A DNA stretch of 64,000 nt, taken from positions 124,001 through 188,000 of the forward strand of contig CM074135.1 of NCBI GenBank assembly GCA_037178625.1, written 5' to 3'. The notes beneath the pieces are model-generated. The model searched no databases. It was not told where the DNA came from and saw only the letters and a list, made by a program, of their open reading frames with translations. A program made the translations under genes and the position numbers. Shown here one piece after another: positions 39,771 through 51,679 of the stretch. The stretch's first letter is position 1. Each line of letters begins with the position of its first letter. The DNA comes from Skeletonema tropicum (Eukaryota; Bacillariophyta; Thalassiosirophyceae; Thalassiosirales; Thalassiosiraceae).

Positions 39771-42700
39771 TTGGGGCAACGTTATCGTAATGACATCTTT
39801 CTATCCAAGTAAGCAGTGTTGCCGTCGGACGTGGGCTGGCGCGCGGCAGGCGTAGGTTCACTGGACAGGCAGTCGTGCAGGCAGTGTTGTTGTACGGGAG
39901 TGAGACTTGGGTATTGATGGATTTGGCAATGAGGAAATCCTCTCACACAAAAACAGAAAAATCTTTATTCAAAAAACCAATCCCCATCTCATGATGGCAT
40001 GACTCAACACAACCCATTATCAGACGGACCGCCGAACAAACAACACAATAATATCATCGACGATATTGTGCCTATTACGTAGAAGTCGGTAACCACTGTA
40101 ATGTTCCAAATCGGAATGATAGGCAGCGGTTTTTGACAACCATGAGATGGGCATTGAATAGTGAATAGATAGACGGAGAGGAAGTCATGTCATGGCATCT
40201 TTTTAATCGAGCATGGTGCATCATGGTGCATCATTCTCGTCCAATACACCGGCAGTAACAAGATTGGAAGATTGGCAGAGAAGCTCTTGTAGAGTATGCG
40301 GCACGGAGCAGCACATGAACTTTAAGAGTGGTATCTGATGAGCATCTAGCATGTATTGTGGCCCATGGTGTCTCCATAATGGCATAAATGACGGCAATAG
40401 TTTGTTAACAATAGAAATAAGGAACAAGATTTGGTATCTAACTCATCCCACTCACACAGACGTCTTGTCACATTGCTCGATGGCTCATGTCATGCGGCAT
40501 CGGCGCTTTTGACAAGTATACCAGCCCCTGCTGCCGCATGGCATCAGATGGCAGCCCCTCCTTTGGCTACGGGCTTCAACAGCTTTGGGGAAGCGGCATG
40601 TCTTCACGAATCAGTCTGATGGACTTCTCCAAAAAGGGTGGTGCTGTGCAAACTTATTATGATCTCTCACTGGAATTGCCCGGCTTTGTTCCTCTCGGTG
40701 TTATGCCAGCCCCGAATTTGCACGGCTCCTCACTCTTACCTTATGACCTTACTTCACCGATCACTACATTCCAGCACTACATCTATTTTAATGTTCAGCT
40801 CGAACGTCCCCCCGGCGTTACTTCGCAGCCAGCCCCTATTCTTGCATGTCACCTGTCATGTATCTTGCTCTAGAATCGCCCAGCTTTCTCGTTCCTCTCG
40901 CTTCATTCCAACACTTCATCTGTCTTAATTTTCTACTTGAAATACACTCATGGCGTTGCACCAATTACCGATAGCTGCCATCTCGCATGAAAGATGGAGA
41001 AACATTTGCAATGATGAAGTCAAATCATACTTGAACAAGTCATGCTCATCAATAGTACAGGTAGGCAACACTTCTTATGTCTTTCTAGACGTATACCCTT
41101 CGCCTTAATTCCAGCAATGATACAATCCTGCTGGAATTACCCAGCGCATCACTCTCGACGATTGTACAATCGCCTCTTTGTTTAATCCTACAACCCGATA
41201 GTTGACATCTAGTCACAACCCTCAATACTGAACATACAACAATCAATCAGATCCTTTTATTGAAGAAGCATACAGTACAACATACTGTGATTGTTCCATC
41301 TTGTGCAAACCCTCTCTGGTTCGCAGGGGAGCATCCAAAGAATAAGTACTTTGTGGTATCTGCCCAATGTACTGCAGCTGCACCCCAACACAAGTCTTGA
41401 CTATATTGAGAGAGACTAAATCGATGTCTTTGAAATTGATCATTATAATTTATTTATCATTTTGCCTCATCTCAGGTGGGGAGAGAGGTGCTGGCTAAGA
41501 AGGAGAGTGGGAGAGCTGCTGCTCCCCAGCCTCTTCTTCCTGTGCTAGTCAACACCAATCTCAATCTCGAATAGACTGCATCCTGTTCAAGCTATCTCAA
41601 CAATCCAACAAGATTGGAGACATAGGCATTATTTTTCTCTCGGGGCACCTATCTCTTGTATCTGCTCAAGTAGTTACAAACACACTCAAGCAAGGCCTTT
41701 TATGATCTCAATTGTAGTGTGAATTGATATAATCCCATGCATCGGAACTCTAACAAAATCCTCATGTCTGCACTGCATTACATGATAATGGATCAGTTTT
41801 GGAAATCTGGTTGCAAGGTCACTTGGATCAACTCTCTCTAGCTATGTAAGGGCGCAGCAGATCAGCAAGTTAAGTTCGCATAAGTAGGTATTCATTCAGT
41901 CCAAGCATGAGGCAAGAATATCCAAATTGGACATTGATCGTTGCTTGTCTTGGGGGATATCTCGGGGCAGCAGCTTTGAGCGCTTTGAGCCCCCTTTTTA
42001 TTCTGTGCCAAAAAAAAAAATGCATGAGAAACAAAAACAAAAACGCGTCCGTATGTAGCACTCACGATGCGCACTGGAAAACACACGAATGAAGCCAAAC
42101 GAACAGAGAGGATTCTTTTTTACATGCCCTGCTGGAGTGAAGTAACCGAAACACAAAACCACTCTGGAGAGTATGTAGCAGCAAGCGACGACAAGCAACG
42201 AGCGAGGACGCCGGCAACGGAAAGATTGTGGTTGCTTACTTGCTCGGAGCGGAGCTCGGGACTCGGGAGCGCTTGCTTCATAGAAGTAGGTGCTTTTGTA
42301 GGTGTAGTAGTTGGAAATTTAAAATTTACATAGAGAGCATACCAGTTCCCATGTGACCCAATGCTGGCTGTTTTTTTGTTACCCTGGGGGCCTATCCGTC
42401 TCTTAAATAAAAGCACCAGTCCAGCACAGAGGCTCTAGCCCCTCAAGAGGGTGAGCAGTTATTATCACTCTCTCTGCTAGAGGAGTACACAAATATATCT
42501 ATTTAATATGAATTACTCGTCACTACCTTTCTCAAACAATCTTCTAACTCATATACCATTCTCTTTTGCCACTGACCGTGTTACATGGTGCAAATGTCTT
42601 GGAAGGTGCCGCTTCCTTGATTTGTCCAAGCTCTTTAATAGTCCTATCTTCTCCACACCACCTGGTATCTTTTGTTTTGTTTCATCAGCTACTCTCAACT

Positions 42701-42775
42701 GGGTCTCCTTCATTGGAGTTTCACCCAAACTTACCTTCAACCAACTCCACATTCTGAAGACTTGTCCATGCACAG
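39771..42775. other. intergenic, no supported gene
   Basis: Short frames only. The longest plus-strand candidate (40487-40873) has no recognised domain. The segment at 42130-42250 (ACCGAAACACAAAACCA ... GACGCCGGCAACGG) recurs diverged at 43480-43560, so an old repeat is present. Minus-strand 42770-42560 has protein-like composition (LGQIKEAAPSKTFAPCN) and may be a decayed retroelement fragment, continued on the other side of the small transposon at 43338-43450. Confidence 0.35.
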
Positions 42776-43337
42776 ACAGGATGGGTGTCGCAACCCGGCT
42801 CCCGCCAAAATATGATAGGGGCGGGCATTTAAACGCTTTTTTGATGACACCCGTCGGCGCCGCCACGGCCCGCCCCTTGACACCCGTCTGCGTCTAGCTA
42901 GATAGAGAGTACTAATAAATCGAATAATTCGCAATCGGTCGACAATCGACACCAGTAACATCGCTCTAGTTACGTCCACTAATCGCTAGTATTTGTGCAA
43001 GATATGATGAGAGCACTTAAAAATTAACGAAAATCTTAAAGTACGTGCACTTAAATAATGTGTTAAATGCAACCAGAAAGGCTCGAAAGATTGAACGAAT
43101 CGATTGCTAGCTTTTGGACGATGGAATCGAACGAATGGAATCGAACGAATGGAATCGAACGAATGGAATCGAACAAATGGGATCGAACGAATGGAATCGA
43201 ACGAATGGAATCGAACAAATGGAATCGAAGAATCGAATCATATATATTGGTGTCAATCGTCGATAAATCGGGGTGTCAACAATTCTGTCCGCCCCTATCA
43301 TATTTTGGCGGGAGCCGGGTTGCGACACCCATCCTGT
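42776..43337. mobile_element. 562 bp non-autonomous DNA transposon with 49 bp inverted repeats
   Basis: Perfect terminal inverted repeats at 42776-42824 and 43289-43337, beginning ACAGGATGGGTGTCGCAACC. The interior has no transposase. It carries a 14 bp tandem repeat (GGAATCGAACGAAT, about eight units) at 43123-43232. No clear target-site duplication can be read, so the superfamily is undecided. Sequence on both sides reads as one minus-strand protein-like stretch, suggesting insertion into an older element. Confidence 0.8.
43123..43232. repeat. 14 bp tandem repeat inside the small transposon
   Basis: About eight units of GGAATCGAACGAAT with few substitutions (AAATGG, GGGATC). All frames stay open, giving spurious ESN.W.RTNGIERM peptides. 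Confidence 0.85.
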
Positions 43338-43840
43338 CCGTGGTCCATGTTCCTTTAGGAGGAGCATCTTCATGGTTACTGTCAATCAACTGAAAGACGG
43401 AATTGAAGTTGAAATTCAAGGTCTTTATCATCTCAGCATCAGTGGTAACAGATGGTAATCTCCTCCCAACTCAGCCTGGAACAAAACAACTGAAACACAA
43501 AACCATGCAACGCCGAAGCGACGTGCCAGGACGCCGGGAAAGGAAAGATTGCACTGAGAGCAGCCCGGACCCTCTTGCTTGTGGCATCAATAAATCTGCT
43601 ATATTTAAATATATCTTCGTTTTATTAGCAACTGTGTTGTATCATGATGGACGAGAACAATAATATTAGGAGGTACAGACAGCTGGCATTAAAATTGCCA
43701 GCAGACATACCGTCACACAAAATATATTGTACCGAAGCAGGTCCCTTTTAGTATCATAGATATCTAATCTGATTAACTTTGTATTTATTTATTTATTCAT
43801 ATTAAATATATTTCGATGAACGCTCTAGACAATCTCACAT

Positions 43841-44107
43841 CATCCATCTTGAGCCTCACCGAAACCATTCGGTCCACCCCCACACCATCAATCAGATACT
43901 CATTTCTAATCCATATACATCACAACTATACATTAGAACTATACATTCACACCTTACTCTCATTATGCTACACTCACCACACCAAAGCAGGCATCTGGGC
44001 TCCGGGCCTTGGACTCTCTCAACAGCTGCTACATCCATCTTGAGCCTCACCGAAACCATTCCGTCCACCCCCACACCATCAATCAGATACTCATTTCTAA
44101 TCCATAT
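43841..44107. repeat. 76 bp direct repeat flanking a 115 bp segment
   Basis: 43841-43916 and 44032-44107 differ at one noted base (ATTCGGTCC versus ATTCCGTCC). The right copy ends exactly at a run of T that reads as poly(A) on the minus strand, where the non-LTR element to the right appears to end. Confidence 0.75.
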
Positions 44108-44376
44108 TTTTTTTTTCAAATATTAAATAAGTGATTAGTTTAGGATGGTATTCAGGAGCTGTTTACTGGGCAAGCTGGATCTGAACTTGCCCATTTTAGG
44201 TGATAAGAGGAGTGCAGTCTAGGTATCTCTAGTTCAGTGGCAAGTCCGCACTCCTCTTGTCACCTGTGCTAGGTGATGGCATGTTCCTCCTCCCTCCTAC
44301 TCTCAACTGCCTCTCGACAGGTGAGAGTGAGAGTCCTCACTCAACCTCTGCCACCGCATAGGTGGGGGAGAGGGGA
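44108..44376 (-). other. 3' region of the RT element with poly(A) and hairpins
   Basis: On the minus strand this lies downstream of the RT stop. It has a hairpin with 18 nt arms (44198-44215 and 44248-44265, one mismatch that would pair as G-U in RNA) and a smaller GGGCAAG/CTTGCCC hairpin (44168-44192). A short A-run follows (T-run at about 44108-44117 on plus). Such stem-loops are typical of 3' regions recognised by non-LTR reverse transcriptases. Confidence 0.5.
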
Positions 44377-47352
44377 TTACTCCCCACTCCAGGTGTGCCA
44401 GTTGGACATCCCCGGCCCATTCTCAATGAGTGGCCGGATGCGGTGGTGCCTGTCCCTACTCCCTCTGAGCAGGAGGGAGTTTGCCCGGACTAGGGCAAGG
44501 GACATGCGTACCCGCACATAGAATATCATCTGGCTACGCTGACGCTCCCACTTTTCAGCTAAGTGTGTACCCAGTTGATGCATCGCATTCAAGGCCTCTC
44601 TACCTGGCATTCCATCAGCCGTGAAGCAGAGGGGGGTGAAGTCCCGACGTCGTTCAAGACAAGCTGCCTTGTACTTGCGGATTTTCTCCCTCTCTTGCTG
44701 CCTCAAGACAGCCGAAGGCGCCTTGTTGCGGTAGGAGCGGCAGTCCGCGTCGGTGATGCGAGTGTCAAAGACAGTTCGACGCTGTCTCTTCCAGAAGTGG
44801 GAGACCATCACATCTCCACGCTCTTCCGTTGTTGTCACTGGGGTCGACCCATCAGTTGCGTTGTGTTGTTGCGTGGTATTTTCAGCCTCTGCTGCAGCAG
44901 CAGCCTCTGCCTCTGCAGCGGTGCGTTGAGTACTAGTGTAGATAAAGGGTTCGTACTCAACGTCACCGGGAGTAAAGGCTTGCTTGCACAAGGAGCCAAA
45001 TTCTCTCGTAACATCATTGTGGCGGCAATGGACAAGACCGCCCACCTTGCATTGGAGAGCATGTTCCACCGTCATTTTTGCACCACATCCATCGCATAGG
45101 TCTGACAAATCCATCGGCTTCAGGTTGTACCGGAGACGTAAGTTGTCTCGAAACTCTTCAGCCGATAGGATCGTGCCATTGAGGCGGTTTGGGACAGCCG
45201 TCAGCCAACATCCAGTCTCACAGATCCGTTCCAACCTCCTCTTATCACCTGGTTTCTCTCTCCCCCACTGGGTGAGATGGTACTCAGCATCAAGCTTCTT
45301 CGCTTCCTGCGATCCAATTTTAGCCATCATAGCTGAGTATTGGTGGGTTTTCGGGCACAGTTCCCGACGATTGACCAGCGTTTCCACCAGGTGTTCCACC
45401 GCTTGTCGCGACGTTTTGAAGCAATCCTCAGATTGTTCCACAGGGAACCAGATTGCTAAGCCTGCATGTTTCACACTAAGGGAAAGCAGGTGTCGCAACT
45501 CTCCAGATAATTCCGAAGGGGAGATGCCAAAGAGAGGTGGGATAAATTTCTCTCTAATGGCAACCTCAATCGGAGCAAGAAGGGGCCCCACGTTTGGCAC
45601 AATGCGCGATAAGTATGTCCATTCATTCTGAAGAGACAGTACAAAACCTGCATAGGCTGCCTGGGGTTGTGTGTAGGCACATTTGCCAAGGACTTCCACG
45701 CAATATACCCACTGTTCCACTTTCTTCTTGACCCACTCCTCCTTCTCAGCTGCATCACCATACACTCCACCAAGGTATCGGTGGTGGCGTCCATAATTCA
45801 GTTCCGAGATGCCAGCAGCTTCAAAGGCTGCTCGTGCAGCATCCTCATCTTGCGGCATACAAATGTAGTGGGATTTATCTGGTTCGGGATAGTATCCAAC
45901 ATAGGGCCCCCTTTCTTTGAGAAGCTGAAGCATAGTAGCGTTATCGAGTGCAGTACCGACACCGCCGAGATCATCAGCATACCAAGGTTGGAGAGCTCCG
46001 GGGACTTTTTCCCTTAACCATTCCGCTAGTGGCATCAGGGCGATGCCATAGCACACCATAGACAGGCAGCACCCCTGCGTGATGCCCTCGTTGCACGCAA
46101 TGACAGTAGGGTCTTCTCCCATTTCATTCCGCATAAAGCAAAGGCTATGGTGTCGATAGCGGTTGAAAGCTATCTTTGCGAGTGGGGGGCATTGATGGTA
46201 TACCTCCCACAACATGTTGTATCGATTGAGTTCATTGAAAGCATTGCAAGCATCCACTAGGAGGAGGCCATAGCCACTCTCTGGGATGTAGTGCGAGTTT
46301 TCCGTGTCAGGTTGGATGGGATATTCAGGGAAGGGTGGGGGTGTTGGGTCAGAGCTCTCCTCCTCAGTTGAGGCATCTGCTGGTGGCTCTTCATTCTGAC
46401 TTGAACTCTCCATCTCACTATCATCTGACCCATCTCCATCATCTCCGTCGTCTCCATCTCTGATCTCCGTCTCCGGCTTATTCGCCGCTCTTCGCATGTT
46501 CAGCCACCCACCCAATTCTGGAAATACTTCCAGAATGGCATGAGTTGCACCTTCAATGCCCGCCTGAAGTCCAGCACAGAGTTGGACGTTGCTGCAGGCG
46601 TCCCGCGCTCGCTCTTTGCACTGATCAAGGATTGTTCCAGAGATCAGCCGCATCCAGATTTCACCACAGCCCAAAGGGCGGACTCCCGGCTCCTTATCCA
46701 CTGCAAGCAGACGCACGTGGTTGAGGGCACGGATTTTGGCATAGTCCGGTTGTGCGCATCCAAGCCATGTAGCCCACTCCGCCATTTCAACTCGTAGAGC
46801 ATCAGAAGCTGCTCCGTGTCAGGTAAGCCACGCTTTTAGCATTATACCATCCACTCCAGAAGGGCCTGCGGCCCCATGAAGTTTGCTAGAGCGACTCTCA
46901 ATGTGATCCGAATCGACATAAACAAAAGCAACTACATCCTCTTCCTCGAAGTCCGGGGGTTTCTGGAAAACGAGGGGGTCCCCTTCAGCTGGAGTCACAG
47001 GGGAGGGGAACTTTGACCTCAGGACATCAATGACTGGCTCCCCCGTCTTGGAGTCAAGGTCAGTTGGCTTGTACAGACCACCTTGACCTCGGTCTGTCAC
47101 CTCCCAAACTGCCTTCCGAATGTGACCATTTTGAAGTGTAGATGCAAATCGACGAGCCTGCGACTCGCCTATCCCATTGTCTCCCATGGGACGACCCCCC
47201 AATCGTCCCGATTGTCCTTCAACTTCCACTGCTATAACCAGCGACAGAATATCTCCTTTCTCCCAGAGGTCAAGACGAGTTGTGATCAACTTTTTGATGT
47301 CTGCGCTCTTGGAGCATCCCCTCTTTCGTGTGAGGATACAAGCAGGGAACAT
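44377..47352 (-). pseudogene. non-LTR-type reverse transcriptase with nuclease-like tail, broken by one TGA
   Basis: Two minus-strand frames (47352-46819 and 46818-44377) are in the same phase and separated only by a TGA at 46821-46819, reading KAWLT-stop-HGAASDALRVEMAEW. The N-terminal part has the RT entry motif KLHGAAGPSGVDGIMLKAWL. Counting from the ATG at 46785, PLGCGEIWMRLISG is at about 37, GYGLLLVDACNAFNELNR at about 170, EGITQGCCLSMVCYG follows, and the catalytic WYADDLGGVG is at about 268. An acidic insert (DGDDGDDGDGSDDSE...) of some 60 residues interrupts the fingers/palm. After the thumb is CDGCGAKMTVEHALQC...RHND, a zf-RVT-like CCHC unit. Then comes GDVMV...FDTRITDAD, resembling the PD-(D/E)xK nuclease of R2-like elements. 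The 5' end is lost at the B insertion (47407). Confidence 0.75.
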
Positions 47353-47837
47353 GAGAGCTCTTTATGCATTCATTTTGCCCTCTCAGACATTTTTGAATTC
47401 GGTTGTCGGCCCTCGGGGCCCCCGTTCATGGAGTGCAGAGCAGCGTAATAGGGGGCCGCAGGTGCCCTTCTATTACAGGTGGGAAAATTCATTATTTTTC
47501 ACCCCCATTATTCTACAGAGTTATAGGTAGGAATCAGTACATGTGTTTTTTAGTGAGAAGGTTTACTTTAGGGACACGTAGAGTCCTCGGTAGAGACTAC
47601 CGGCGTAGGATCTGTATGTGTTCCTATGTAGAAAGCAAGAAGTACCTGTTGAAAGCGAGAAATTGACTGTACTAGATGCGCTTTTTGAGCATCTATATCG
47701 GTCTGTACGAGAAAGAAATACAGGTTTTACACGGGCGTTAGTCGATTTAGTTTTTGTCTTTCTTCGTCGCGAGAAAATGTCTTTTTGTAAAACTGTGCTT
47801 GATATATCGAATCGTGCGCTTGCAGATGTTTTACTGA

Positions 47838-48611
47838 TCACCAGATGCAGACGCTTAATTGAGTTGTTGTATTCTTTGTGGTGAGAAAGTGTCTGTTTTG
47901 TAAAACTGTGCAGTGATCAATTTTACTAATCACCAGATGAAGATCCTGCGAAGTAATCACTTGGGATTTCATGATCCTTCTTCGCTTCTTTCCACTTCTT
48001 GTTCGGGTTATGATGTCAGTAATCCTGGTTGTCAGGTCTGTCCTGTCTTTGATGAAATCGCCCTTGATTGCTGCTGCGTATGATGTTTTTGTGATTTCCT
48101 CTAACTTTCTCTTGCTATACCTCGTCTTCGACTCTTCTGCCTTCCCCTCCAAGTATTTCACCCAATTTGCTCGCTTCTTGTACGATTCGCAGAACTGGCC
48201 ATTTTGCTTTCTCTTGCAATTTTTTAATCGGTTCGTTGAAATGTTGCTTCCGGTCCAGTATATGGCACTGTCCGACGGGTATGCTTGATCTTTGGAGCCA
48301 AGTGTTTTGCCTCTGCTGGTAGCCACGTACATTGTTCCAAGAAACTTGCTAATCTCCCACAACTCATCTGCTGGATCTATTATCATGCGGTTCCAGCGGT
48401 CTCCTTTGTCGAATCCAGCTTCGAGTCCTTGACAGCGGTGGATGGTGATGGCGTAGGCAATTTGCAATGGCATGAATAATGCGGTGCAGCATCCCCTGTT
48501 GCAAATCTGCTCGTAGGGTGGGATTGGCACGTGCTGTGCGCAATAAGTTGGGGTAGGATGCATTTGTATCAGTATGAAATGAGTTAGTAGTGTTTTCGCA
48601 GAGAGTGGCAA
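47838..48611 (-). pseudogene. helicase C-terminal exon relic in B
   Basis: Contains the PIF1 end (AYAITIHRCQGLEAG, YVATSRGKTLG). The C-terminal tail differs from A because of a small deletion near 48010 (NIITNPNKKWKEAKK in A, DIITRTRSGKKRRR here), which extends the frame through the terminal palindrome. Confidence 0.75.
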
Positions 48612-48632
48612 TTGTCTTGTGTCTTTCGTGTG

Positions 48633-49007
48633 TCAACTTTTACTCACCGTTGGGTTGTTCTTGTCCCATGGGTCCTCGCCTGGTGGTGGTTTGTATGTAG
48701 GGAAATCCACAACAATGTACTTCGGTAGGCTAACCTCACCTTTACCGTTTGGTCCAACGGAGCGATCCTTATCGTAAACGATCTCGACTACTACCCCAAT
48801 AGCTGAGACGTACAATCCTGAGTTGGGATCGATGTTGGCTGACTCCAAGCAAACATGTGCACCTACGCACACATCAAAGGTGTAGAATAGCCTCCTGCCG
48901 TAAAAGTGCAACTGGTATGCTGTGTTATTGCCCGCCATCCTGCTGCTGAATTGACACCTGAGCCTAGCTATTGGTACTTTCAGTCGTTCGTGTGTTTTGA
49001 TCAGCAT
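48633..49007 (-). pseudogene. helicase fragment before the last intron, in B
   Basis: Matches the last 120 or so residues of the long helicase exon of A (MLIKTHERLKVPIARLRCQF ...). One difference from A was noted: AYQLHF versus AYQSHF. Lacks Walker motifs. Confidence 0.8.
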
Positions 49008-49229
49008 GTCTACGTAGGCAGTTGCATTTGTTTATTAGGTAAAATTGTTCAGTGATCGATTATACTAAAATGATTCAATAAGCAAGCGATACTTAGTGCG
49101 GCAGTGCACATGCACACAAAATAAACTCACATGATAGTTGAATCAGGAGAGGCCTTCTCTCCGACAGGTACCGGTTTAGACTTTTTCGTGACAGCACCTT
49201 TCTCGGACAAATCCGGTTCATCATCATCT

Positions 49230-49907
49230 TGAACAGGCTGATCACGGGAGCCCGAATGAGTTTTGTCTTCAAGTACAAGTTTCCCGTTCTCATCACTGGT
49301 GTGAAGTTGAAGGTTGAAAAAAAAACTTGTAAGTAAAAAGGAAAGACAGAATTTGTAAAACGGTACAATGAACAAAAATACCAAAATCATTGAACCACAC
49401 GAAGGTTAACCTTCTCTCTTACCAAAAATGCTCACAATTTGAAGTGTACGGCGCTTGGCTTGTACCTCCTTTCTGAGCAATAGCGGCAAACATTAAGAAG
49501 TTGACCGCTGCAGACACCAGATCATCTTTGTCAGTAGAATCAGTCTTACCAACTGGGACATTCGGGTAATGTTCAGACAGTTCATTCAGGATGTACTTGA
49601 TTGACCCGACTTCAAAGACGGAAAGAGCAGAAAAGAGCAGTTGTTCCTTCTCCAACTTGGCAACGTCAAACCCATCGCCTAATGCAACAGACGCTAGCAG
49701 CAAGAAGATACGATCGTCGGTACGCACCAAACGCCAATTGATGTCTGTTACGCTCAATGCAATGACAGGAGCCGACGGTTTAGCGGCAGTCTTGACCCCT
49801 GACGAAGTAAGACGTGCATCGACATTGCTCCGATTCCGCACGGCACGGAAGCCCTTACCATTACTACCAACGGTGGATATAACTGGATTTGTGTTGCCAA
49901 ACTTCAT
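49230..49907 (-). pseudogene. Rep/helicase exons 1-2 relic in B
   Basis: Exon 1 (MKFGNTNPVISTVGSNGKGF...) and exon 2, with the intron between them, are kept almost unchanged from A (FLLLAS for FSLLAS, VGEKAS for VREKAS). The third (MBD-like) exon and the Rep block are gone, so only about 215 N-terminal residues could be made. The intact start codon, promoter region and splice sites may reflect recent origin rather than selection. Confidence 0.75.
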
Positions 49908-50713
49908 TATTTATTCGGACAATGTAGAAATGTGATGATGTAAATGATGCAATGCATAATTTATGAGAGCTGTTGAACGGCTCGACAACGTACAAACTGC
50001 CTACATAACCGCCGCCAACGCACCAGCGCAATAATCAGCAGAGAACAATGCAATCAATAACCAACCACGTCATGAAGTAAACGAGTTCCTTCGTAAGCTA
50101 CGTCGGCAACACAAGATCTTGTGGTTCAACACATCGACAACACGTCGACAAAAAGATTCAGCTCAACACAAGACGTCGACGTGGAGTTAAGAACTGACGT
50201 ATTGATCAGTACGTGGCCAAAGATCGGCAGTTATTCAAATGCAAACACGTCGGCAACCAACGTCGGCGTCTATTTAGACTTGCATCAATAGACGACTCGG
50301 CAGATAATGTAATTGAGCCAATGTCGACCTGAGTACTTGCTGCATGAACTTAAATACTTTTTTGTTCATTGGATTTTGCCAACACCTGACTTCTGGTACT
50401 TTGTGACGTAAGACGATTGGAATCAAGTGTACTAATTCCTTAAGTAACGAAGTTTACCACGTCACTCAGAGAAAAAATTAAGAAAATAGAGGGTGACGGG
50501 GATGCACACCGGAAAGAACGAAGAAGCTCATCGACAATCTGACTTAATTAGCCTGGAAAAGTCCTTTTTAGCACAAATCAAGCGATTTTTAGATCTAAAT
50601 CATAAGATATAGCATCTAAATGACAATCAAAATGGGCATTTCAGCGGGGATGGGAGGGGGGAAAATCCCAACACTTCAAGTTGAAGTTCCGGAAGTAATT
50701 CAGAGCAAAGCAC

Positions 50714-51056
50714 GTAGCTACGCTACTTTGGATCTCCCCGATGGAAAAGATATGCCTTGTACGCTGGCCCACGCCCACGAAACGCCAACAAAACTTACGA
50801 CCGTTAGAACAATGACAGCTACCACGCCTTTTCTCATTCTTGAGACCTTTTGATTCAAATTTTTTGTGGCCTGTCTCCATGCAATTAGAACCGCTGATGA
50901 AGGTGGCTAAGCTCCACCGAAACTCGTAATTAATGAATCATAAAGAGTTCGGTTATATTGCTTACTACCATCATCTGGAAAAACTCCTAGCTTGTAATAA
51001 GGACTTCGTGGCTTATTGCATTCAAGACATTTCTTTTCACATTGATAAAGATTGAC
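50714..51056. other. B/C-specific insert
   Basis: About 343 bp with no counterpart in A, placed between the intergenic region and the left end. It carries no recognisable domain. It replaces the A segment 6570-12550. Confidence 0.5.
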
Positions 51057-51336
51057 AACGTCATTGCAGAGCAACTTTATAGCCGTATTCTATTGTAAAG
51101 AGACTAATTGGTAAAATTGTGCACAGCACAATTATACCAATTAAGGCCAACGTCATTGCAGAGCAACTTTATAGCCGAATTCCGTTGTATAAAGACTACT
51201 GACAAGCCACACAGCAAATGGCCAACAGCAAGATGACGACACAATACTTTACAGGCCCCGAGGGCCCGCGCTGAACCCGCCACATACACCGCTGCACGCC
51301 ACCACTATTGCACCATTCTGCGCGCCCCTGTTTATA

Positions 51337-51454
51337 AGAATATTGAGAAACCGAGCGCCAACTCTGTTGCGGTAGACCTCATAAAAGGGAGCAATACTTT
51401 TCACCACCCTGGAATAGAGTTTCTGGTAGTATCTGTCATCCACTGCAGATAGTT
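51337..51454 (-). pseudogene. short retroelement coding fragment
   Basis: On the minus strand it reads LSAVDDRYYQKLYSRVVKSI then PFYEVYRNRVGARFLNIL, cut by B on its left and joined to the Copia LTR on its right. VGARFLNIL resembles VGARVLKKV near 63080, linking it to the decayed Gypsy-like sequence at the right edge of the window. Confidence 0.4.
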
Positions 51455-51661
51455 TCTTATAATCTGCTACGGACAACGCCTCCTAGCGAACACACGTTCA
51501 TGGAGATTCACGTAAACAAACTATATATTTAATCGTTAGCTAGTAATAAAGGGCGAGCTAGTTCCGTCGTACACAGGTCTACACAGGTCTGGTGCCTGGA
51601 TAGTAAAGAGGTAAAGACCCTCTTGGTTCCAGTCACTGATTGAGTCCCGTGTATTCCAACA
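51455..51661 (-). repeat. Copia copy 2, 3' LTR
   Basis: 207 bp. At least two differences from the copy 1 LTRs were noted (GTCTTTACC for GTCCTTACC, AAATATATAG for AAATGTATAG). Confidence 0.9.
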
Positions 51662-51679
51662 CTCCCTCGTAGCGAGGCA

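Larger units (their letters stand above)
47407..51336 (-). mobile_element. element B, 3,930 bp deletion derivative of element A
   Basis: Inverted relative to A. It has the A right end at 47407, and then the helicase 3' exons and last intron down to the codons for MLIKTHERLKVPIA (49007). Next is a junction that removes sequence equivalent to A 14253-16833, then Rep/helicase exons 1-2 (49907-49419, 49368-49230) and the intergenic region. A ~345 bp stretch (about 50714-51056) absent from A follows, and then the A left end. C at 59043-62972 has the same length and the same reading frames. It has lost the Rep motifs and Walker boxes and all left-half genes, so it is non-autonomous. It is inserted next to the RT relic on the left. 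Confidence 0.9.

Noticed and set aside
40487..40873. 128-codon plus-strand frame as a gene
   Set aside because: No domain, no splice or codon evidence, and overlapping open frames; left as unsupported.
44563..45631. Plus-strand frames opposite the RT gene
   Set aside because: Shadow frames; the minus strand carries clear RT motifs.
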